Part shown: in pieces, positions 1 through 9,966 of the stretch
How positions within the stretch are numbered: position 1 is the first letter of the stretch
Layout: each line of letters opens with the position of its first letter
From: Burkholderia sp. GAS332
GTDB lineage: Bacteria > Pseudomonadota > Gammaproteobacteria > Burkholderiales > Burkholderiaceae
Length of the DNA: 64,000 nucleotides
NCBI GenBank assembly: GCA_900142905.1
Contig: FSRV01000001.1
Span: 992,001 to 1,056,000, forward strand
Direction of reading: 5' to 3'
The notes under the pieces: generated by a model
What the model was told of the DNA's origin: nothing
Databases searched by the model: none
Seen by the model: only the letters and a program-made list of their open reading frames with translations
Translations under genes and position numbers: made by a program

Positions 1-2
1 GC

Positions 3-203
3 GTCTCGGCACTCAACAGCACCGCGACCTTTGGTGCGCGGCCGCTGGGTGCATTGCTCGGTGCGGCGATCAGCGCGCGCTGGGGGATGGATGCGTGTCT
101 GGTCGCGGCTGCCGCGGCGTTCCTTGTGCAGGCGTTGATCATTGTCATGTCGCCGGCAGCACGGCTTGCAAGCATTCCAGAGGGCGCCGCAATCGCCCAA
201 TGA
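3..203 (+). CDS. MFS transporter, C-terminal fragment
   Basis: An open frame enters from the left edge and stops at TGA 201-203. The 66 visible residues are two hydrophobic helices separated by a short RWG loop, ending in a small polar tail. That is how the last two transmembrane segments of a major facilitator superfamily permease look. The family is inferred from this hydrophobic pattern only, and the substrate cannot be told. The gene is truncated by the window edge and is followed by a 155-base AT-rich gap before the RpiR regulator. Confidence 0.55.
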   Translation, partial: VSALNSTATFGARPLGALLGAAISARWGMDACLVAAAAAFLVQALIIVMSPAARLASIPEGAAIAQ

Positions 204-270
204 AAACCGGTTTTCATCGAGGGCTGCGCTGTGTGCCGGCGTGCCTTCCGATTCTCGGGGAAAACCCTCG

Positions 271-329
271 AAAATGAAAATGAATTTTTTTATGATGAGA
301 TTCTATGTAAATATACTTTCATTCATTTT
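271..329. promoter_or_regulatory. AT-rich regulatory region upstream of the RpiR operon
   Basis: This short stretch is much richer in A and T than its surroundings. It contains a 9-bp inverted repeat, AAAATGAAT at 277-285 and ATTCATTTT at 321-329, with a possible -10 hexamer TATACT at 312-317 between the arms. No good -35 is visible. RpiR-type regulators usually bind such inverted repeats in front of their own operon, so autoregulation is a reasonable inference. Binding is not shown by the sequence itself. Confidence 0.4.
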
Positions 330-358
330 GATTACAGTCGCCACGCCGCCTGGCTCGC

Positions 359-1324
359 ATGATCCATCACTCGTCCGTTGCTTCGAACCCCGCCGAGCAG
401 GCCATCGCCGCACGCATTGCCGCAGCGATGCCGACCCTTACGCCGATCCATCGGCGCATGGGCGAATACGTGCTGGCGAATCTGTTCCGCGCGGCGACCA
501 TGCGAATCGACGAACTGGCGAGCGTGGTCGGTGCGTCGGTCGCAACGGCGAATCGCTTCGCTCGCGCACTCGGCTTCGACGGTTATCCGCAGTTTCGCGA
601 AGCGCTGGTACGCGGCTTCGAAGCGACGCTCGCACCGGTCGAGCGGCTGCGTAGCGCGCAGGAATCGCTCGCTTCCGGCGACAATCTGCTCGATGCGTTG
701 CTCGAGCAGGCGGCCGCCAATCTTCAATCCACGCGCACCGCGATCGATAGCACCGCCGCCGAAGCAGCGGTTGAAGCGATCATTGCCGCGCGCCGTGTAT
801 TCGTGCTCGGCTACGGGGCCAGCGCGTTTCTCGCTGGCTTGATGGAGCACGGCTTGATGCCGTACCACGACAACGTGCAGTCGCTCGCGCTGATCGGCGG
901 ACCGTCGCATGCCGCGCGGCGTCTGTTCACTGCGGACGACGGCGATCTGGTGATCGGCATTGCGTTTCCGCGCTATCTCGACGACACCATCGAACTCGCC
1001 CGGCGTGCGGCAAGCCGCGGCGCACGCGTGCTTGCGCTCACCGATAGTCCGCGCTCGCCGCTCGCGCAATTTGCCGATCTCAAGCTCTATATCCGTTCTG
1101 AACGGCGGCTCGCGGCCAACGCCGATTCGGCTGTGCTGGCCGTGATCGAGGCACTCTGCGATGCGGTCGCGTATCGCGCCCAACGCTCGGTCAAGGCCGC
1201 CGCCGGCGTCAGCGAATTTGTGTTGCCCTGGCTGACCGATCCGCAAGCCGAGCCGTCCAGCACGACTGAGCAGCCCGTGCGCCCTTCTATCCGTACAACC
1301 CGCACTACCAAAGCCAAGAAATGA
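359..1324 (+). CDS. RpiR/MurR family transcriptional regulator (HTH plus SIS domain)
   Basis: This 321-residue protein has the two-part RpiR layout. An N-terminal helix-turn-helix (about residues 10-85) contains IDELASVVGASVATANRFAR, and a C-terminal SIS sugar-isomerase-like sensing domain (about 125-260) contains VFVLGYGASAFLAGLMEHGL. RpiR proteins bind operator DNA and respond to a ligand held by the SIS fold, often a phosphosugar or amino sugar. The stop overlaps the start of the isoaspartyl peptidase gene by four bases (ATGA), so the regulator is the first gene of the peptide uptake operon and probably controls it. The natural ligand is not evident. A possible operator lies just upstream at 277-329. 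Confidence 0.88.
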   Translation: MIHHSSVASNPAEQAIAARIAAAMPTLTPIHRRMGEYVLANLFRAATMRIDELASVVGASVATANRFARALGFDGYPQFREALVRGFEATLAPVERLRSAQESLASGDNLLDALLEQAAANLQSTRTAIDSTAAEAAVEAIIAARRVFVLGYGASAFLAGLMEHGLMPYHDNVQSLALIGGPSHAARRLFTADDGDLVIGIAFPRYLDDTIELARRAASRGARVLALTDSPRSPLAQFADLKLYIRSERRLAANADSAVLAVIEALCDAVAYRAQRSVKAAAGVSEFVLPWLTDPQAEPSSTTEQPVRPSIRTTRTTKAKK

Positions 1325-2301
1325 ACTCCAACGCAGTCATTGCCATTCACGGCGGGGCAGGCACGATCCTGCGCGCATCGATGTCGGCCAGCGCCGAAGC
1401 GGACTACCACGCTGCCTTGCACGCCGTGCTAAGCGCGGGCCAGCGCGTGCTCGCTGACGGCGGCAGCGCGCTCGACGCCGTTAGCGAAGCCGTGCGTTTG
1501 CTCGAAGATTGCCCGCTCTTCAACGCGGGCCGTGGCGCGGTCTACACGGCGGCCGGCACGCATGAACTCGACGCGGCCATCATGGACGGCAGCACGCTCG
1601 AGGCCGGTGCGATCTGCTGCGTGACGCGCGTACGCAATCCGATTCTGGCGGCGCGCCGCGTACTCGAGCGCAGCGAACACGTGCTGTTCACCGGCGCAGG
1701 CGCGGAAGCCTTCGCGGCCGCGCAAGGACTCGAGTTCGTCGAGCCCGAGTATTTCCATACCGAAGCGCGTCATCGTCAATGGCAGCTTGCACGCGGTCAG
1801 GATCGGGCGATGCTCGATCACGATGGCGCGACGCTGGCTTCGGACAATGACGATCCCACGCCGCACGAGCCGATCGATCCGAATCGCAAGTTCGGCACCG
1901 TGGGCGCGGTCGCACTCGATCAGCATGGCCACGTAGCCGCCGCGACATCGACGGGTGGCGTCACCAACAAGCAGGTGGGCCGGGTCGGCGATACGCCGCT
2001 GATCGGCGCGGGCTGCTATGCGGACGATGCAACCTGCGCGGTCTCGACGACCGGCTCCGGCGAGATGTTTATGCGCATGGTCGCGGCATACGACGTCGCG
2101 GCGCAGATGGCGTACCGCAACGTTTCCCTCGAAGACGCGGCGCACGACGTGGTGATGAACCGCTTGCCGAAGATCGACGGCCGCGGCGGTCTGATCGCCG
2201 TCGATGCACGCGGCAATATCACGCTGCCATTCAATACCGAGGGTATGTATCGTGGTTTCGCGCGAATCGGCGAGACGCCGGTGACGGCGATCTATCGCTA
2301 A
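1321..2301 (+). CDS. iaaA: Isoaspartyl peptidase / plant-type L-asparaginase
   Basis: An N-terminal nucleophile hydrolase of 326 residues that cleaves isoaspartyl dipeptides and L-asparagine. The precursor starts with the family signature AIHGGAGT. It carries the autocleavage site in GTVGAVALD, so the new N-terminal nucleophile should be Thr193. A [18 protein letters not shown] segment and the TGSGE motif further on form the substrate pocket. The length matches the E. coli enzyme (about 320). It overlaps the RpiR gene by four bases and is followed by gsiA after 99 bases. E. coli has the same iaaA-gsiABCD order, which supports a role in breaking down imported peptides, including damaged isoaspartyl ones. 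Confidence 0.95.
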   Translation: MNSNAVIAIHGGAGTILRASMSASAEADYHAALHAVLSAGQRVLADGGSALDAVSEAVRLLEDCPLFNAGRGAVYTAAGTHELDAAIMDGSTLEAGAICCVTRVRNPILAARRVLERSEHVLFTGAGAEAFAAAQGLEFVEPEYFHTEARHRQWQLARGQDRAMLDHDGATLASDNDDPTPHEPIDPNRKFGTVGAVALDQHGHVAAATSTGGVTNKQVGRVGDTPLIGAGCYADDATCAVSTTGSGEMFMRMVAAYDVAAQMAYRNVSLEDAAHDVVMNRLPKIDGRGGLIAVDARGNITLPFNTEGMYRGFARIGETPVTAIYR

Positions 2302-2400
2302 TGCTGCCGCGTTGCGCCGTCGTTTGAACGGCTGCCCGAATCGTCGCTAGAACTCCCGCTTGAATCACCGTTAGCCGCGTCCGAATCCAAAGGAACCATC

Positions 2401-4323
2401 GTGCCGACCTCATCGCACACCGCCCGTCCGTTTATCGAAACCTTGCCGCCGCAACGCGTGCTTGCGGTCGACGATCTGTCGGTCGCATTTCGCAGCGGCG
2501 ACAAGACCTTCAACGCGGTGCGCAATCTGTCCTTGACGGTCGAGCGTGGCGAAACGCTGGCGATCGTCGGCGAATCGGGTTCGGGCAAATCGGTGACCTC
2601 GCTCGCCTTGATGCGGCTGATCGAGCATGGCGGTGGGCGCCTTGCCGGCGGCAGCATTGCATTCCGGCGCCGCGACGGCAGCGTGCTCGACCTCGCGAAA
2701 GCGTCGTCCGGCACGATGCGTTCGATTCGCGGCGCCGACATCGCGATGATCTTCCAGGAGCCGATGACCTCGCTCAATCCAGTGTTCACGGTGGGCGATC
2801 AGATCAGCGAAGCGATTGCCTTGCATCAAGGGAAGAGCCGTTCTGCCGCGCACGCCGAAACGCTGCGTCTGCTCGAACTCGTGCGCATTCCGGAAGCGCG
2901 CCGGGTGGCCGCACGTTTTCCGCATCAGCTATCGGGCGGTATGCGCCAACGCGTGATGATCGCGATGGCGCTGTCGTGCAAGCCCGCCCTGTTGATCGCC
3001 GACGAGCCGACTACCGCGCTCGACGTGACGATTCAGGCGCAGATCCTGCAACTGATTCGCGGGCTGCAGGACGAGATGAACATGGGCGTGATCTTCATCA
3101 CGCACGACATGGGTGTGGTCGCTGAGGTGGCCGATCGCGTGCTGGTGATGTATCGCGGCGAAAAAGTGGAAGAGGGTGCGTCGGATACACTGTTCGCCGC
3201 GCCGTCGCATCCCTATACGAAGGCATTGCTTGCCGCGGTCCCGCGCCTTGGCGCGATGCAGGGCACCGACCTCCCTGCCAAGTTTCCGATTCTGACTGTC
3301 GAGCAGGCAGCGCTCACCGGCACCGACGAACCAGTTCGTCCCGCCGCCGCTGTAGCGAACGAAACCCAACCGCTGATCCACGACAGCACGCCGCCGATTC
3401 TGCGCGTGCGCGATCTGGTCACGCGCTTTCCGGTCAAGAGCGGTGTGTTCGGACGCCTGACGGGCCGCGTGCACGCGGTCGAGAAAGTCAGCTTCGATCT
3501 GCGCCCGGGTGAAACGCTTGCGCTGGTGGGCGAATCGGGTTGCGGCAAATCGACGACGGGCCGTTCATTGCTGCGTCTGGTCGAAAGCCAGAGCGGCTCG
3601 ATCGAATTCGACGGCAAGGAAATCAGCACGCTCACCGGCCCCGCGTTGCAAGCGCTGCGCCGCAATATTCAGTTTATTTTCCAGGACCCGTTCGCTTCGC
3701 TGAATCCGCGCTTGACGGTCGGTTTCTCGATCATGGAACCGCTGCTCGTGCACGGTGTCGCTCAAGGCGCGGAAGCACAGGCACGCGTCGCGTGGCTGCT
3801 CGAAAAGGTCGGCCTGCCGCGCGAGGCTGCAGGCCGCTATCCGCACGAATTTTCAGGCGGTCAACGGCAACGCATCGCGATTGCGCGTGCTCTCGCATTG
3901 AATCCGAAAGTCGTGATTGCCGACGAATCCGTCTCCGCGCTGGACGTCTCCGTGCAGGCGCAGATCGTCAATCTGATGCTCGATCTGCAACGCGAGCTCG
4001 GCGTCGCGTACCTGTTCATTTCGCACGACATGGCGGTGGTGGAACGTGTTAGCCATCGCGTGGCGGTGATGTATCTCGGCCAGATCGTCGAGATCGGTCC
4101 GCGCCGCGCGGTGTTCGAAGCGCCGCAGCACCCGTACACGAAAAAGCTGATGGGCGCGGTGCCGGTCGCCGATCCGGCACGCCGTCACGCGAAACGCATG
4201 CTTGCCGCCGACGAAATTCCGAGCCCGATTCGCGGGCTGAACGACGAGCCGGTCGTGGCGCCGCTGATTGCCGTCGGACCGGATCATTTCGTGGCTCAGC
4301 ATCGGGTGGGCGGCGCTTACTAG
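2401..4323 (+). CDS. gsiA: Glutathione/dipeptide ABC transporter, double ATP-binding subunit
   Basis: This 640-residue protein is two fused ABC ATPase domains of the oligopeptide type that power the GsiCD permease. The first half has Walker A GESGSGKS, signature LSGGMRQR and Walker B LLIADE. The second has [17 protein letters not shown] and VVIADE. Each half ends in the [16 protein letters not shown] tail typical of Opp/Dpp ATPases. The start is GTG at 2401, preceded by AAAGGAACC. Similarity to E. coli GsiA runs along the full length, with a longer linker between the halves (about residues 295-335). Glutathione is the E. coli substrate. Other di- or tripeptides are possible here given the linked peptidases. 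Confidence 0.95.
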   Translation: MPTSSHTARPFIETLPPQRVLAVDDLSVAFRSGDKTFNAVRNLSLTVERGETLAIVGESGSGKSVTSLALMRLIEHGGGRLAGGSIAFRRRDGSVLDLAKASSGTMRSIRGADIAMIFQEPMTSLNPVFTVGDQISEAIALHQGKSRSAAHAETLRLLELVRIPEARRVAARFPHQLSGGMRQRVMIAMALSCKPALLIADEPTTALDVTIQAQILQLIRGLQDEMNMGVIFITHDMGVVAEVADRVLVMYRGEKVEEGASDTLFAAPSHPYTKALLAAVPRLGAMQGTDLPAKFPILTVEQAALTGTDEPVRPAAAVANETQPLIHDSTPPILRVRDLVTRFPVKSGVFGRLTGRVHAVEKVSFDLRPGETLALVGESGCGKSTTGRSLLRLVESQSGSIEFDGKEISTLTGPALQALRRNIQFIFQDPFASLNPRLTVGFSIMEPLLVHGVAQGAEAQARVAWLLEKVGLPREAAGRYPHEFSGGQRQRIAIARALALNPKVVIADESVSALDVSVQAQIVNLMLDLQRELGVAYLFISHDMAVVERVSHRVAVMYLGQIVEIGPRRAVFEAPQHPYTKKLMGAVPVADPARRHAKRMLAADEIPSPIRGLNDEPVVAPLIAVGPDHFVAQHRVGGAY

Positions 4324-4434
4324 ACGCGAACACAGACCCGGGCGCAGATCTCAACGGAGCGCCAAGCCCGAAGCCAAGCCATTTTCTCTCGCAGCACACA
4401 ACCCTGTTTCAATTTGCAGCCTGGAGCCAACCTC

Positions 4435-5997
4435 ATGAACCTGCTGGTCCCGTCTTCTCCGTTTCGTTTGCGCGCGCTGGTCAGCGGCGGCGCGATGGTG
4501 TTCGCGATGCTCGCGGGCAATGTGGCGCACGCCGACACGACGGCCGTGATGGCCGTTGCGTCGACCTTCACGACGCTCGATCCGTACGACGCTAACGACA
4601 CGCTGTCGCAAGCCGTGGCCAAGTCGTTCTATCAAGGCCTGTTCGGTTTCGACAAGGACATGAAACTGGTCAACGTGCTGGCCGACAGCTACGAAGCGAG
4701 CCCGGATGCCAAGGTCTACACGTTCAAGCTGCGCCACGGCGTGAAGTTCCAGGACGGCACTGACTTCAACGCCGCTGCAGTCAAAGCGAACTTCGACCGC
4801 GTGACCGATCCGGCGAACAAGCTCAAGCGCTACAACATGTTCAATCGTATCGAGAAGACCGAAGTGGTCGATCCGTACACGGTGAAGGTCACGCTGAAGG
4901 CGCCGTTCTCGGCGTTCGTCAACGTGCTGGCGCATCCGTCGGCGGTGATGATCTCGCCCGACGCGCTGAAGAAGTACGGCAAGGACATCGCGTTCCATCC
5001 GGTCGGCACAGGCCCGTTCGAACTGGTGAAGTGGGACCCGGCAGGCGACCTGACGGTGAAGAAATTCGCCGGCTACTGGAAGAAGGGCTATCCGAAGGTC
5101 GATGCGATCGACTGGAAGCCGGTGGTCGACAACAACACGCGCGCTGCGTTGATGCGCACCGGCGAAGCTGACTTCGCGTTCCAGGTGCCGTTCGAGCAGG
5201 CGGCGCAGTTGCAGTCGAGCCCGAAAGTCGATCTGATTGCGTCACCGTCGATCATCCAGCGCTATATCAGCCTGAACGTCAACCAGAAGCCGTTCGACAA
5301 CCCGAAGGTGCGTGAAGCGCTAAACTACGCGGTCAACAAGGATGCGCTGACGAAGGTCGCGTTCGCGGGTTATGCAACGCCGGCTGATGGGGTGGTGCCG
5401 CAAGGTGTCGACTACGCCGTGAAGCTCGGCCCGTGGCCGTACGATCCGGCAAAGGCGCGTGAGTTGCTGAAGGAAGCGGGTTATCCGAACGGTTTCGAAA
5501 CGACGCTGTGGTCCGCGTATAACTACTCGACCGCGCAGAAGGTGATTCAGTTCGTGCAGCAGCAATTGGCGCAAGTTGGCATCAAGGCGCAGGTTGAAGC
5601 ACTCGAAGCGGGTCAACGCGTCGCAAAGGTGGAGAGCGCGCAGGACCCGGCGACCGCGCCGGTGCGGATGTACTACGTGGGCTGGTCGTCGTCGACGGGT
5701 GAAGCGGACTGGGCGATTTCGCCGCTGCTTGGATCGGCCTCGTTCCCGCCGAAGATGGTCAACACCGCGTACTACAAGAACGACACCGTTGACAGCGATC
5801 TGAAGCAGGCGCTCGAAACCACCGACCGCGCGAAGAAGGCCGAACTCTACACCGACGCGCAAAAACGCATCTGGGCCGACGCGCCGTGGATCTTCCTCGT
5901 TAAGGAAAAGGTGGTGTACGCGCGCAGCAAGCGTTTGTCGGGCGCGTATGTCGCGCCGGACGGCTCGTTCAATTTCGACGAGATCGCGATCAAGTGA
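4435..5997 (+). CDS. gsiB: Periplasmic glutathione/dipeptide-binding protein
   Basis: A solute-binding protein of family 5 (SBP_bac_5), 520 residues from the ATG at 4435, which has GGAG eight to ten bases upstream. A TTG at 4414 in the same frame is a less likely start. The N-terminus is a Sec signal peptide ending near AHADTT. The mature part contains the typical motifs [20 protein letters not shown] and [13 protein letters not shown]. It should capture peptides in the periplasm and deliver them to GsiC/GsiD. It sits between the ATPase gene and the two permease genes, all on one strand, so it belongs to the same operon. Confidence 0.94.
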   Translation: MNLLVPSSPFRLRALVSGGAMVFAMLAGNVAHADTTAVMAVASTFTTLDPYDANDTLSQAVAKSFYQGLFGFDKDMKLVNVLADSYEASPDAKVYTFKLRHGVKFQDGTDFNAAAVKANFDRVTDPANKLKRYNMFNRIEKTEVVDPYTVKVTLKAPFSAFVNVLAHPSAVMISPDALKKYGKDIAFHPVGTGPFELVKWDPAGDLTVKKFAGYWKKGYPKVDAIDWKPVVDNNTRAALMRTGEADFAFQVPFEQAAQLQSSPKVDLIASPSIIQRYISLNVNQKPFDNPKVREALNYAVNKDALTKVAFAGYATPADGVVPQGVDYAVKLGPWPYDPAKARELLKEAGYPNGFETTLWSAYNYSTAQKVIQFVQQQLAQVGIKAQVEALEAGQRVAKVESAQDPATAPVRMYYVGWSSSTGEADWAISPLLGSASFPPKMVNTAYYKNDTVDSDLKQALETTDRAKKAELYTDAQKRIWADAPWIFLVKEKVVYARSKRLSGAYVAPDGSFNFDEIAIK

Positions 5998-6098
5998 TGA
6001 GCTGAGCGTTCGGCGCGGCGTGTTCCAGTGGAGCACGCCGGCCGGGCGGCCGCTTTCTGACGATTCTTCGTTGCCCGCATCATTGCCGGATTGGTTTC

Positions 6099-7019
6099 AT
6101 GCTGAACTTCCTCGTCAAACGTATCTTTGGCCTGCTGCCGACGCTCTTCATCGTCGCCGTGCTGGTGTTCCTGTTCGTGCATCTGTTGCCAGGTGATCCG
6201 GCGCGCCTCGCGGCCGGTCCCGAAGCGGACGAAGCAACGGTTGCACTGGTGCGTGCCGATCTCGGTCTTGATAAGCCGATGCCGGAGCAATTCGTCAACT
6301 TCTTCGTGAAGATCGCGCACGGAGACTTCGGCACGTCCACGCGCAGCAAGCGGCCGGTCAGCGAGGAAATCGGCGAGCGCTTCATGCCGACGCTGCTGCT
6401 TACGCTCGCGAGCATGGTGTGGGCGGTGGTGCTCGGTATGGGTATCGGCATCGTCTCGGCGGTGTGGCGCAATCGTTGGCCCGACCGCCTCGGCATGACG
6501 CTCGCGGTGTCGGGCATTTCGTTTCCCGCGTTCGCGCTTGGCATGCTGCTGATGGAAATCTTTTCGGTGAAGCTCGGCTGGTTGCCGATCGTCGGCGACG
6601 GTTCGTGGAAGAGCTACGTGCTGCCCTCGCTCACGCTCGGCGCGGCCGTGGCGGCGGTGATGGCGCGCTTCACCCGTGCTTCGTTCGTCGAAGTGATGAA
6701 TGAAGATTTCGTGCGCACCGCGCGCGCCAAGGGTGTGCCCGAACGGCTCGTGATCGTCAAACACTGCCTGCGCAACGCGATGATCCCCGTTATCACGATG
6801 ATGGGGCTGCAATTCGGTTTTCTGCTGGGCGGCTCGATCGTGGTCGAAGTGGTGTTCAACTGGCCGGGCCTCGGACGCCTGCTGGTGGATGCCGTGGCGA
6901 TGCGCGACTATCCGGTGATTCAGGCTGAAGTGCTGTTGTTCTCGCTTGAATTCATCATCATCAACCTGGTTGTGGACGTGCTGTATGCCGTCATCAACCC
7001 GACCATCCGTTTCAAGTGA
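6099..7019 (+). CDS. gsiC: Glutathione/dipeptide ABC transporter permease
   Basis: This inner-membrane permease has 306 residues, exactly the length of E. coli GsiC. It opens with the OppB-type N-terminus [20 protein letters not shown] and the LPGDPAR motif. It has six predicted membrane segments and the EAA loop [22 protein letters not shown], which contacts the ATPase. Similarity to E. coli GsiC is visible along the whole length, including [13 protein letters not shown] and [19 protein letters not shown]. It pairs with GsiD, whose start lies seven bases after this stop. Confidence 0.95.
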   Translation: MLNFLVKRIFGLLPTLFIVAVLVFLFVHLLPGDPARLAAGPEADEATVALVRADLGLDKPMPEQFVNFFVKIAHGDFGTSTRSKRPVSEEIGERFMPTLLLTLASMVWAVVLGMGIGIVSAVWRNRWPDRLGMTLAVSGISFPAFALGMLLMEIFSVKLGWLPIVGDGSWKSYVLPSLTLGAAVAAVMARFTRASFVEVMNEDFVRTARAKGVPERLVIVKHCLRNAMIPVITMMGLQFGFLLGGSIVVEVVFNWPGLGRLLVDAVAMRDYPVIQAEVLLFSLEFIIINLVVDVLYAVINPTIRFK

Positions 7020-7026
7020 GGTCCGC

Positions 7027-7932
7027 ATGAGCATCTCTGCTACCGAGGCGAATGCGGCCAAGGCCGCCCTCGTAGAAAACGCGATCCGCACGCCGTGGAG
7101 TGAATTCTGGCGCAAATTCCGCAAGCAGCACGTGGCGCTCGCCGCCGGCATTTTCGTGCTGCTGCTGGTCGCGGTCGCGATTCTTGCGCCGCATATCGTG
7201 CCGTACGACCCGGAGAATTTCTTCGACTACGACGCGTTGAACGCGGGGCCCTCGGCCGCGCACTGGTTCGGCGTCGATTCGCTGGGCCGCGATATTTTCA
7301 GCCGCATTCTGGCGGGCTCGCGTATTTCGCTCGAAGCCGGTTTTCTGTCGGTGGCGATCGGCGCGGTGATCGGGACGTTCTTCGGCTTGCTGGCCGGTTA
7401 CTACGAAGGCTGGTGGGACCGCATCACCATGCGTGTCGCCGATGTGCTGTTCGCGTTTCCTGGCATTCTGCTGGCGATCGGTGTGGTCGCGATTCTCGGC
7501 AACGGCATGATCAATGTGATCTGCGCGGTGGCGATTTTCAGCATCCCGGCGTTTGCCCGGCTCGTGCGCGGCAATACGCTGATGCTCAAGCAACTCACGT
7601 ATATCGAAGCGGCACGCAGCATCGGCGCGTCGGACTGGACCATCATCGTGCGGCATATTTTGCCGGGGACGATTTCGTCGATCGTGGTGTACTTCACGAT
7701 GCGAATCGGCACCTCGATCATTACGGCGGCAAGCTTGTCGTTTCTCGGACTCGGCGCGCAACCGCCGATGCCGGAGTGGGGTGCGATGCTCAACGAAGCG
7801 CGTGCCGATATGGTCACCGCGCCGCATATCGCGCTGTTTCCGAGTCTGGCGATTTTCCTCACCGTGCTGGCGTTTAATCTGCTCGGCGACGGGTTGCGCG
7901 ATGCACTCGATCCGAAGCTCGACCGGCCATGA
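7027..7932 (+). CDS. gsiD: Glutathione/dipeptide ABC transporter permease
   Basis: The second permease subunit of the importer, 301 residues from ATG 7027. It follows gsiC by seven bases. The same frame is open further upstream, but that part is antisense-like overlap with gsiC. The protein has the OppC-type N-terminal tail ([17 protein letters not shown]), a periplasmic loop with [15 protein letters not shown], and the EAA loop [20 protein letters not shown]. The family length is about 300. The stop overlaps the P1 peptidase start by four bases (ATGA), coupling import and peptide cleavage translationally. Confidence 0.94.
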   Translation: MSISATEANAAKAALVENAIRTPWSEFWRKFRKQHVALAAGIFVLLLVAVAILAPHIVPYDPENFFDYDALNAGPSAAHWFGVDSLGRDIFSRILAGSRISLEAGFLSVAIGAVIGTFFGLLAGYYEGWWDRITMRVADVLFAFPGILLAIGVVAILGNGMINVICAVAIFSIPAFARLVRGNTLMLKQLTYIEAARSIGASDWTIIVRHILPGTISSIVVYFTMRIGTSIITAASLSFLGLGAQPPMPEWGAMLNEARADMVTAPHIALFPSLAIFLTVLAFNLLGDGLRDALDPKLDRP

Positions 7933-9101
7933 GTCGGACTGGCATTGCTGGTGGAAACGCGCCGCATATTGGCGTGTTGCCGAGCGGCCCGCGTGGGACG
8001 ATTGCTGACGTGGGCGGCGTGACGGTAGGGCATTGCACACTGGATGAAGGCGCTGTGCAGACCGGCGTGACGGTGATTTGTCCGCACGGTGGCGATCCCT
8101 TTCTCGCGAAGGTGCCCGCGGCTGCTTCAGTGATCAACGGTTTCGGCAAAAGCATCGGGCTCGTGCAAGTTGAAGAACTCGGTGTGTTGGAGACGCCCAT
8201 TGCGTTGACCAATACCTTTGGTGTCGCTGCGGTCGCTCAAGCGCAGATTCGTGCTGCCATTCATGCCCATCCGCAAATCGGACGCGAGTGGTCGACGGTC
8301 AATCCGTTGGTGTTCGAATGTAATGACGGATACCTGAACGATATTCAGGCTTTTGCAGTAAGCGAACGGCATTACAACGATGCAAGTGAAGCGGCAAGCG
8401 TTGACGTCGCGAGCGGTTCGGTGGGCGCAGGACGCGGCATGTCGTGCTTCGATCTGAAGGGCGGAATCGGCAATGCGTCGCGCGTGGTCGACGTAGCGGG
8501 GCGGAGCTATACGGTCGGCGCACTAGTGTTGGCGAACTTTGGCCGCCTGCCGATGCTGACGATCGACGGCGCGCCGCTCGGTCGCGTGCTAGCCGAACGC
8601 GCAGCCGAAGCTGTCTCAACTGGGGCGGCGGCCTTAGCGCACCCAGCGAATCCAGTGGCCTCAGCGAACCCGACGGTCTCAGCGAACCCAACGGTCTCGA
8701 CGAACCCTGCCGTCCAAGCGACGGCCTCGAAACCCGAGCAAGGCTCGATCATCATGATCGTCGCCACGGATGCGCCGCTCGACGCTCGCCAACTCAAGCG
8801 TCTGTCATTGCGCGCGGCAGCCGGTCTTGCACGAACCGGTTCGGTATACGGCCACGGCAGCGGCGACATCGCATTGGCGTTCTCAACGGCCTACACCGTG
8901 CCACACCAGTCCGACTTTGTCGCGCTGCCGCCCGTGCTCGCCGATGCTCGCCTCGATCCGCTATTCCGTGCCTGCGCGGACAGCGTCGAACAAGCGATCG
9001 TCGATGCATTGTGGAGCGCGGCTTCCGTTACGGGCCGCGACGGCCATCGTCGCCTATCGCTGCACGACACCGTCCCCGACCTCGCTCAACTTCTCAAGTA
9101 A
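7929..9101 (+). CDS. P1 family aminopeptidase (DmpA/BapA type) with an expanded linker
   Basis: This 390-residue self-cleaving hydrolase belongs to peptidase family P1 (S58), which removes N-terminal residues from L- or D-amino acid or beta-alanyl peptides. The conserved core motifs [22 protein letters not shown] and TNTFGVAAV are visible. The autocleavage site should be Gly272-Ser273 in [15 protein letters not shown], with Ser273 the new nucleophile. Directly before it is an odd Ala/Asn/Pro/Thr/Val linker (about residues 235-270) built from an 18-bp tandem repeat at about 8640-8710. The gene overlaps gsiD and precedes the M55 aminopeptidase, so its substrates are probably the imported peptides. 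Confidence 0.9.
   Translation: MSRTGIAGGNAPHIGVLPSGPRGTIADVGGVTVGHCTLDEGAVQTGVTVICPHGGDPFLAKVPAAASVINGFGKSIGLVQVEELGVLETPIALTNTFGVAAVAQAQIRAAIHAHPQIGREWSTVNPLVFECNDGYLNDIQAFAVSERHYNDASEAASVDVASGSVGAGRGMSCFDLKGGIGNASRVVDVAGRSYTVGALVLANFGRLPMLTIDGAPLGRVLAERAAEAVSTGAAALAHPANPVASANPTVSANPTVSTNPAVQATASKPEQGSIIMIVATDAPLDARQLKRLSLRAAAGLARTGSVYGHGSGDIALAFSTAYTVPHQSDFVALPPVLADARLDPLFRACADSVEQAIVDALWSAASVTGRDGHRRLSLHDTVPDLAQLLK
8640..8712 (+). repeat. 18-bp tandem repeat inside the P1 peptidase gene
   Basis: About four imperfect copies of a unit like GCGAACCCGACGGTCTCA occur in frame. They encode repeated (S/T)(A/T)NPxV units: [20 protein letters not shown]. The repeat sits just upstream of the codons for the predicted autocleavage Gly-Ser pair, so it lengthens the flexible end of the alpha chain. 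Such units can gain or lose copies by slippage without breaking the frame, because 18 is a multiple of three. Confidence 0.8.
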
Positions 9102-9109
9102 TCTTCCTG

Positions 9110-9943
9110 ATGAAAGTCCTGATTTCCGCCGACATCGAAGGCGTAGCCGGCGTGTTCCATCCCGAGCAAACGCGCGCGGGCAACGGCGAATACGAAGCCG
9201 CGCGGCGCTGGATGACACTCGAGGCCAACGCCGCGATTGAAGGCGCGTTCGCTGGCGGCGCGACGCACGTATGGGTCAACGATTCGCACGGCGGTTTCCG
9301 CAATCTGCTCCCCGATCTGCTCGATGCACGTGCCCAGGTCGTGCTCGGAAAACCCCGCACACTCGGCATGATGGCTGGCCTCGAATACGGCGCGGCGCTG
9401 GTGTTCATGATTGGCTATCACGCCAGGTCGCAAACGCACGGCATTCTCTCGCATACGATCAACAGCTTCGCATTCGCGCGCGTTTCGCTGAACGGCGTCG
9501 AAGTCGGCGAGGCGGGATTGTATGGCGCGCTGGCGGAAGAATATGGCGCACAGGTAGTGCTTTTATCCGGCGACGATGTATTCGCCGAGGAGACCGCGAC
9601 GCGTTTTCCGGGCGCGCGCTTTGTCGTCACCAAGAGCGCGACAGGGCATGCGAGTGGTGTCACGCAAACACCGGCAAGCGCTCGCGATGCAATCGAAACT
9701 GCCGCGCGCGAAGTGGTGCGGCATTACATCGACAAGGGTCATGCGCCGCAAGCCACGCGCGCGGCCGTGAAGCCCGTCGAATGCGAGTTGCGTGTGCAAA
9801 CGACCGCGCTTGCCGATCTGTTCTGCCAATGGCCGACACTCACGCGCGTCGACGCCGTCACCTTGCGCTTTAGCGCGGCGTCGGCGGAACATGCGGTGCG
9901 CATGCTGAACTGCCTGTCGGCGATGTCGTTCATGCTGCGCTGA
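9110..9943 (+). CDS. M55 family D-aminopeptidase (DppA-like)
   Basis: A 277-residue zinc peptidase of family M55, whose founder, Bacillus DppA, releases D-Ala from D-amino acid peptides. The start ATG 9110 is eight bases after the P1 peptidase stop. Ligands match DppA closely: Asp8 and Glu10 in SADIEG, His60 in NDSHGG, His104 in GYHA, a Glu near 134 in VGEAG, and the catalytic His115 in GILSHT. It is the last gene of the peptide operon. Together with isoaspartyl peptidase and the P1 enzyme it points to processing of peptides that ordinary peptidases handle poorly. Cytoplasmic, as no signal peptide is present. Confidence 0.92.
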   Translation: MKVLISADIEGVAGVFHPEQTRAGNGEYEAARRWMTLEANAAIEGAFAGGATHVWVNDSHGGFRNLLPDLLDARAQVVLGKPRTLGMMAGLEYGAALVFMIGYHARSQTHGILSHTINSFAFARVSLNGVEVGEAGLYGALAEEYGAQVVLLSGDDVFAEETATRFPGARFVVTKSATGHASGVTQTPASARDAIETAAREVVRHYIDKGHAPQATRAAVKPVECELRVQTTALADLFCQWPTLTRVDAVTLRFSAASAEHAVRMLNCLSAMSFMLR

Positions 9944-9966
9944 GCGGCGCTGAAGCCGGCCACGGC

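Noticed and set aside
332..1246. Long minus-strand frame (304 codons) opposite the RpiR gene
   Set aside because: The plus strand encodes a clear RpiR protein. The antisense product is Arg/His-rich with no recognisable domain, as usual for mirror frames in GC-rich DNA.
5847..7151. 434-codon minus-strand frame opposite gsiB-gsiC-gsiD
   Set aside because: His/Arg-rich translation with no domain, spanning three real genes.
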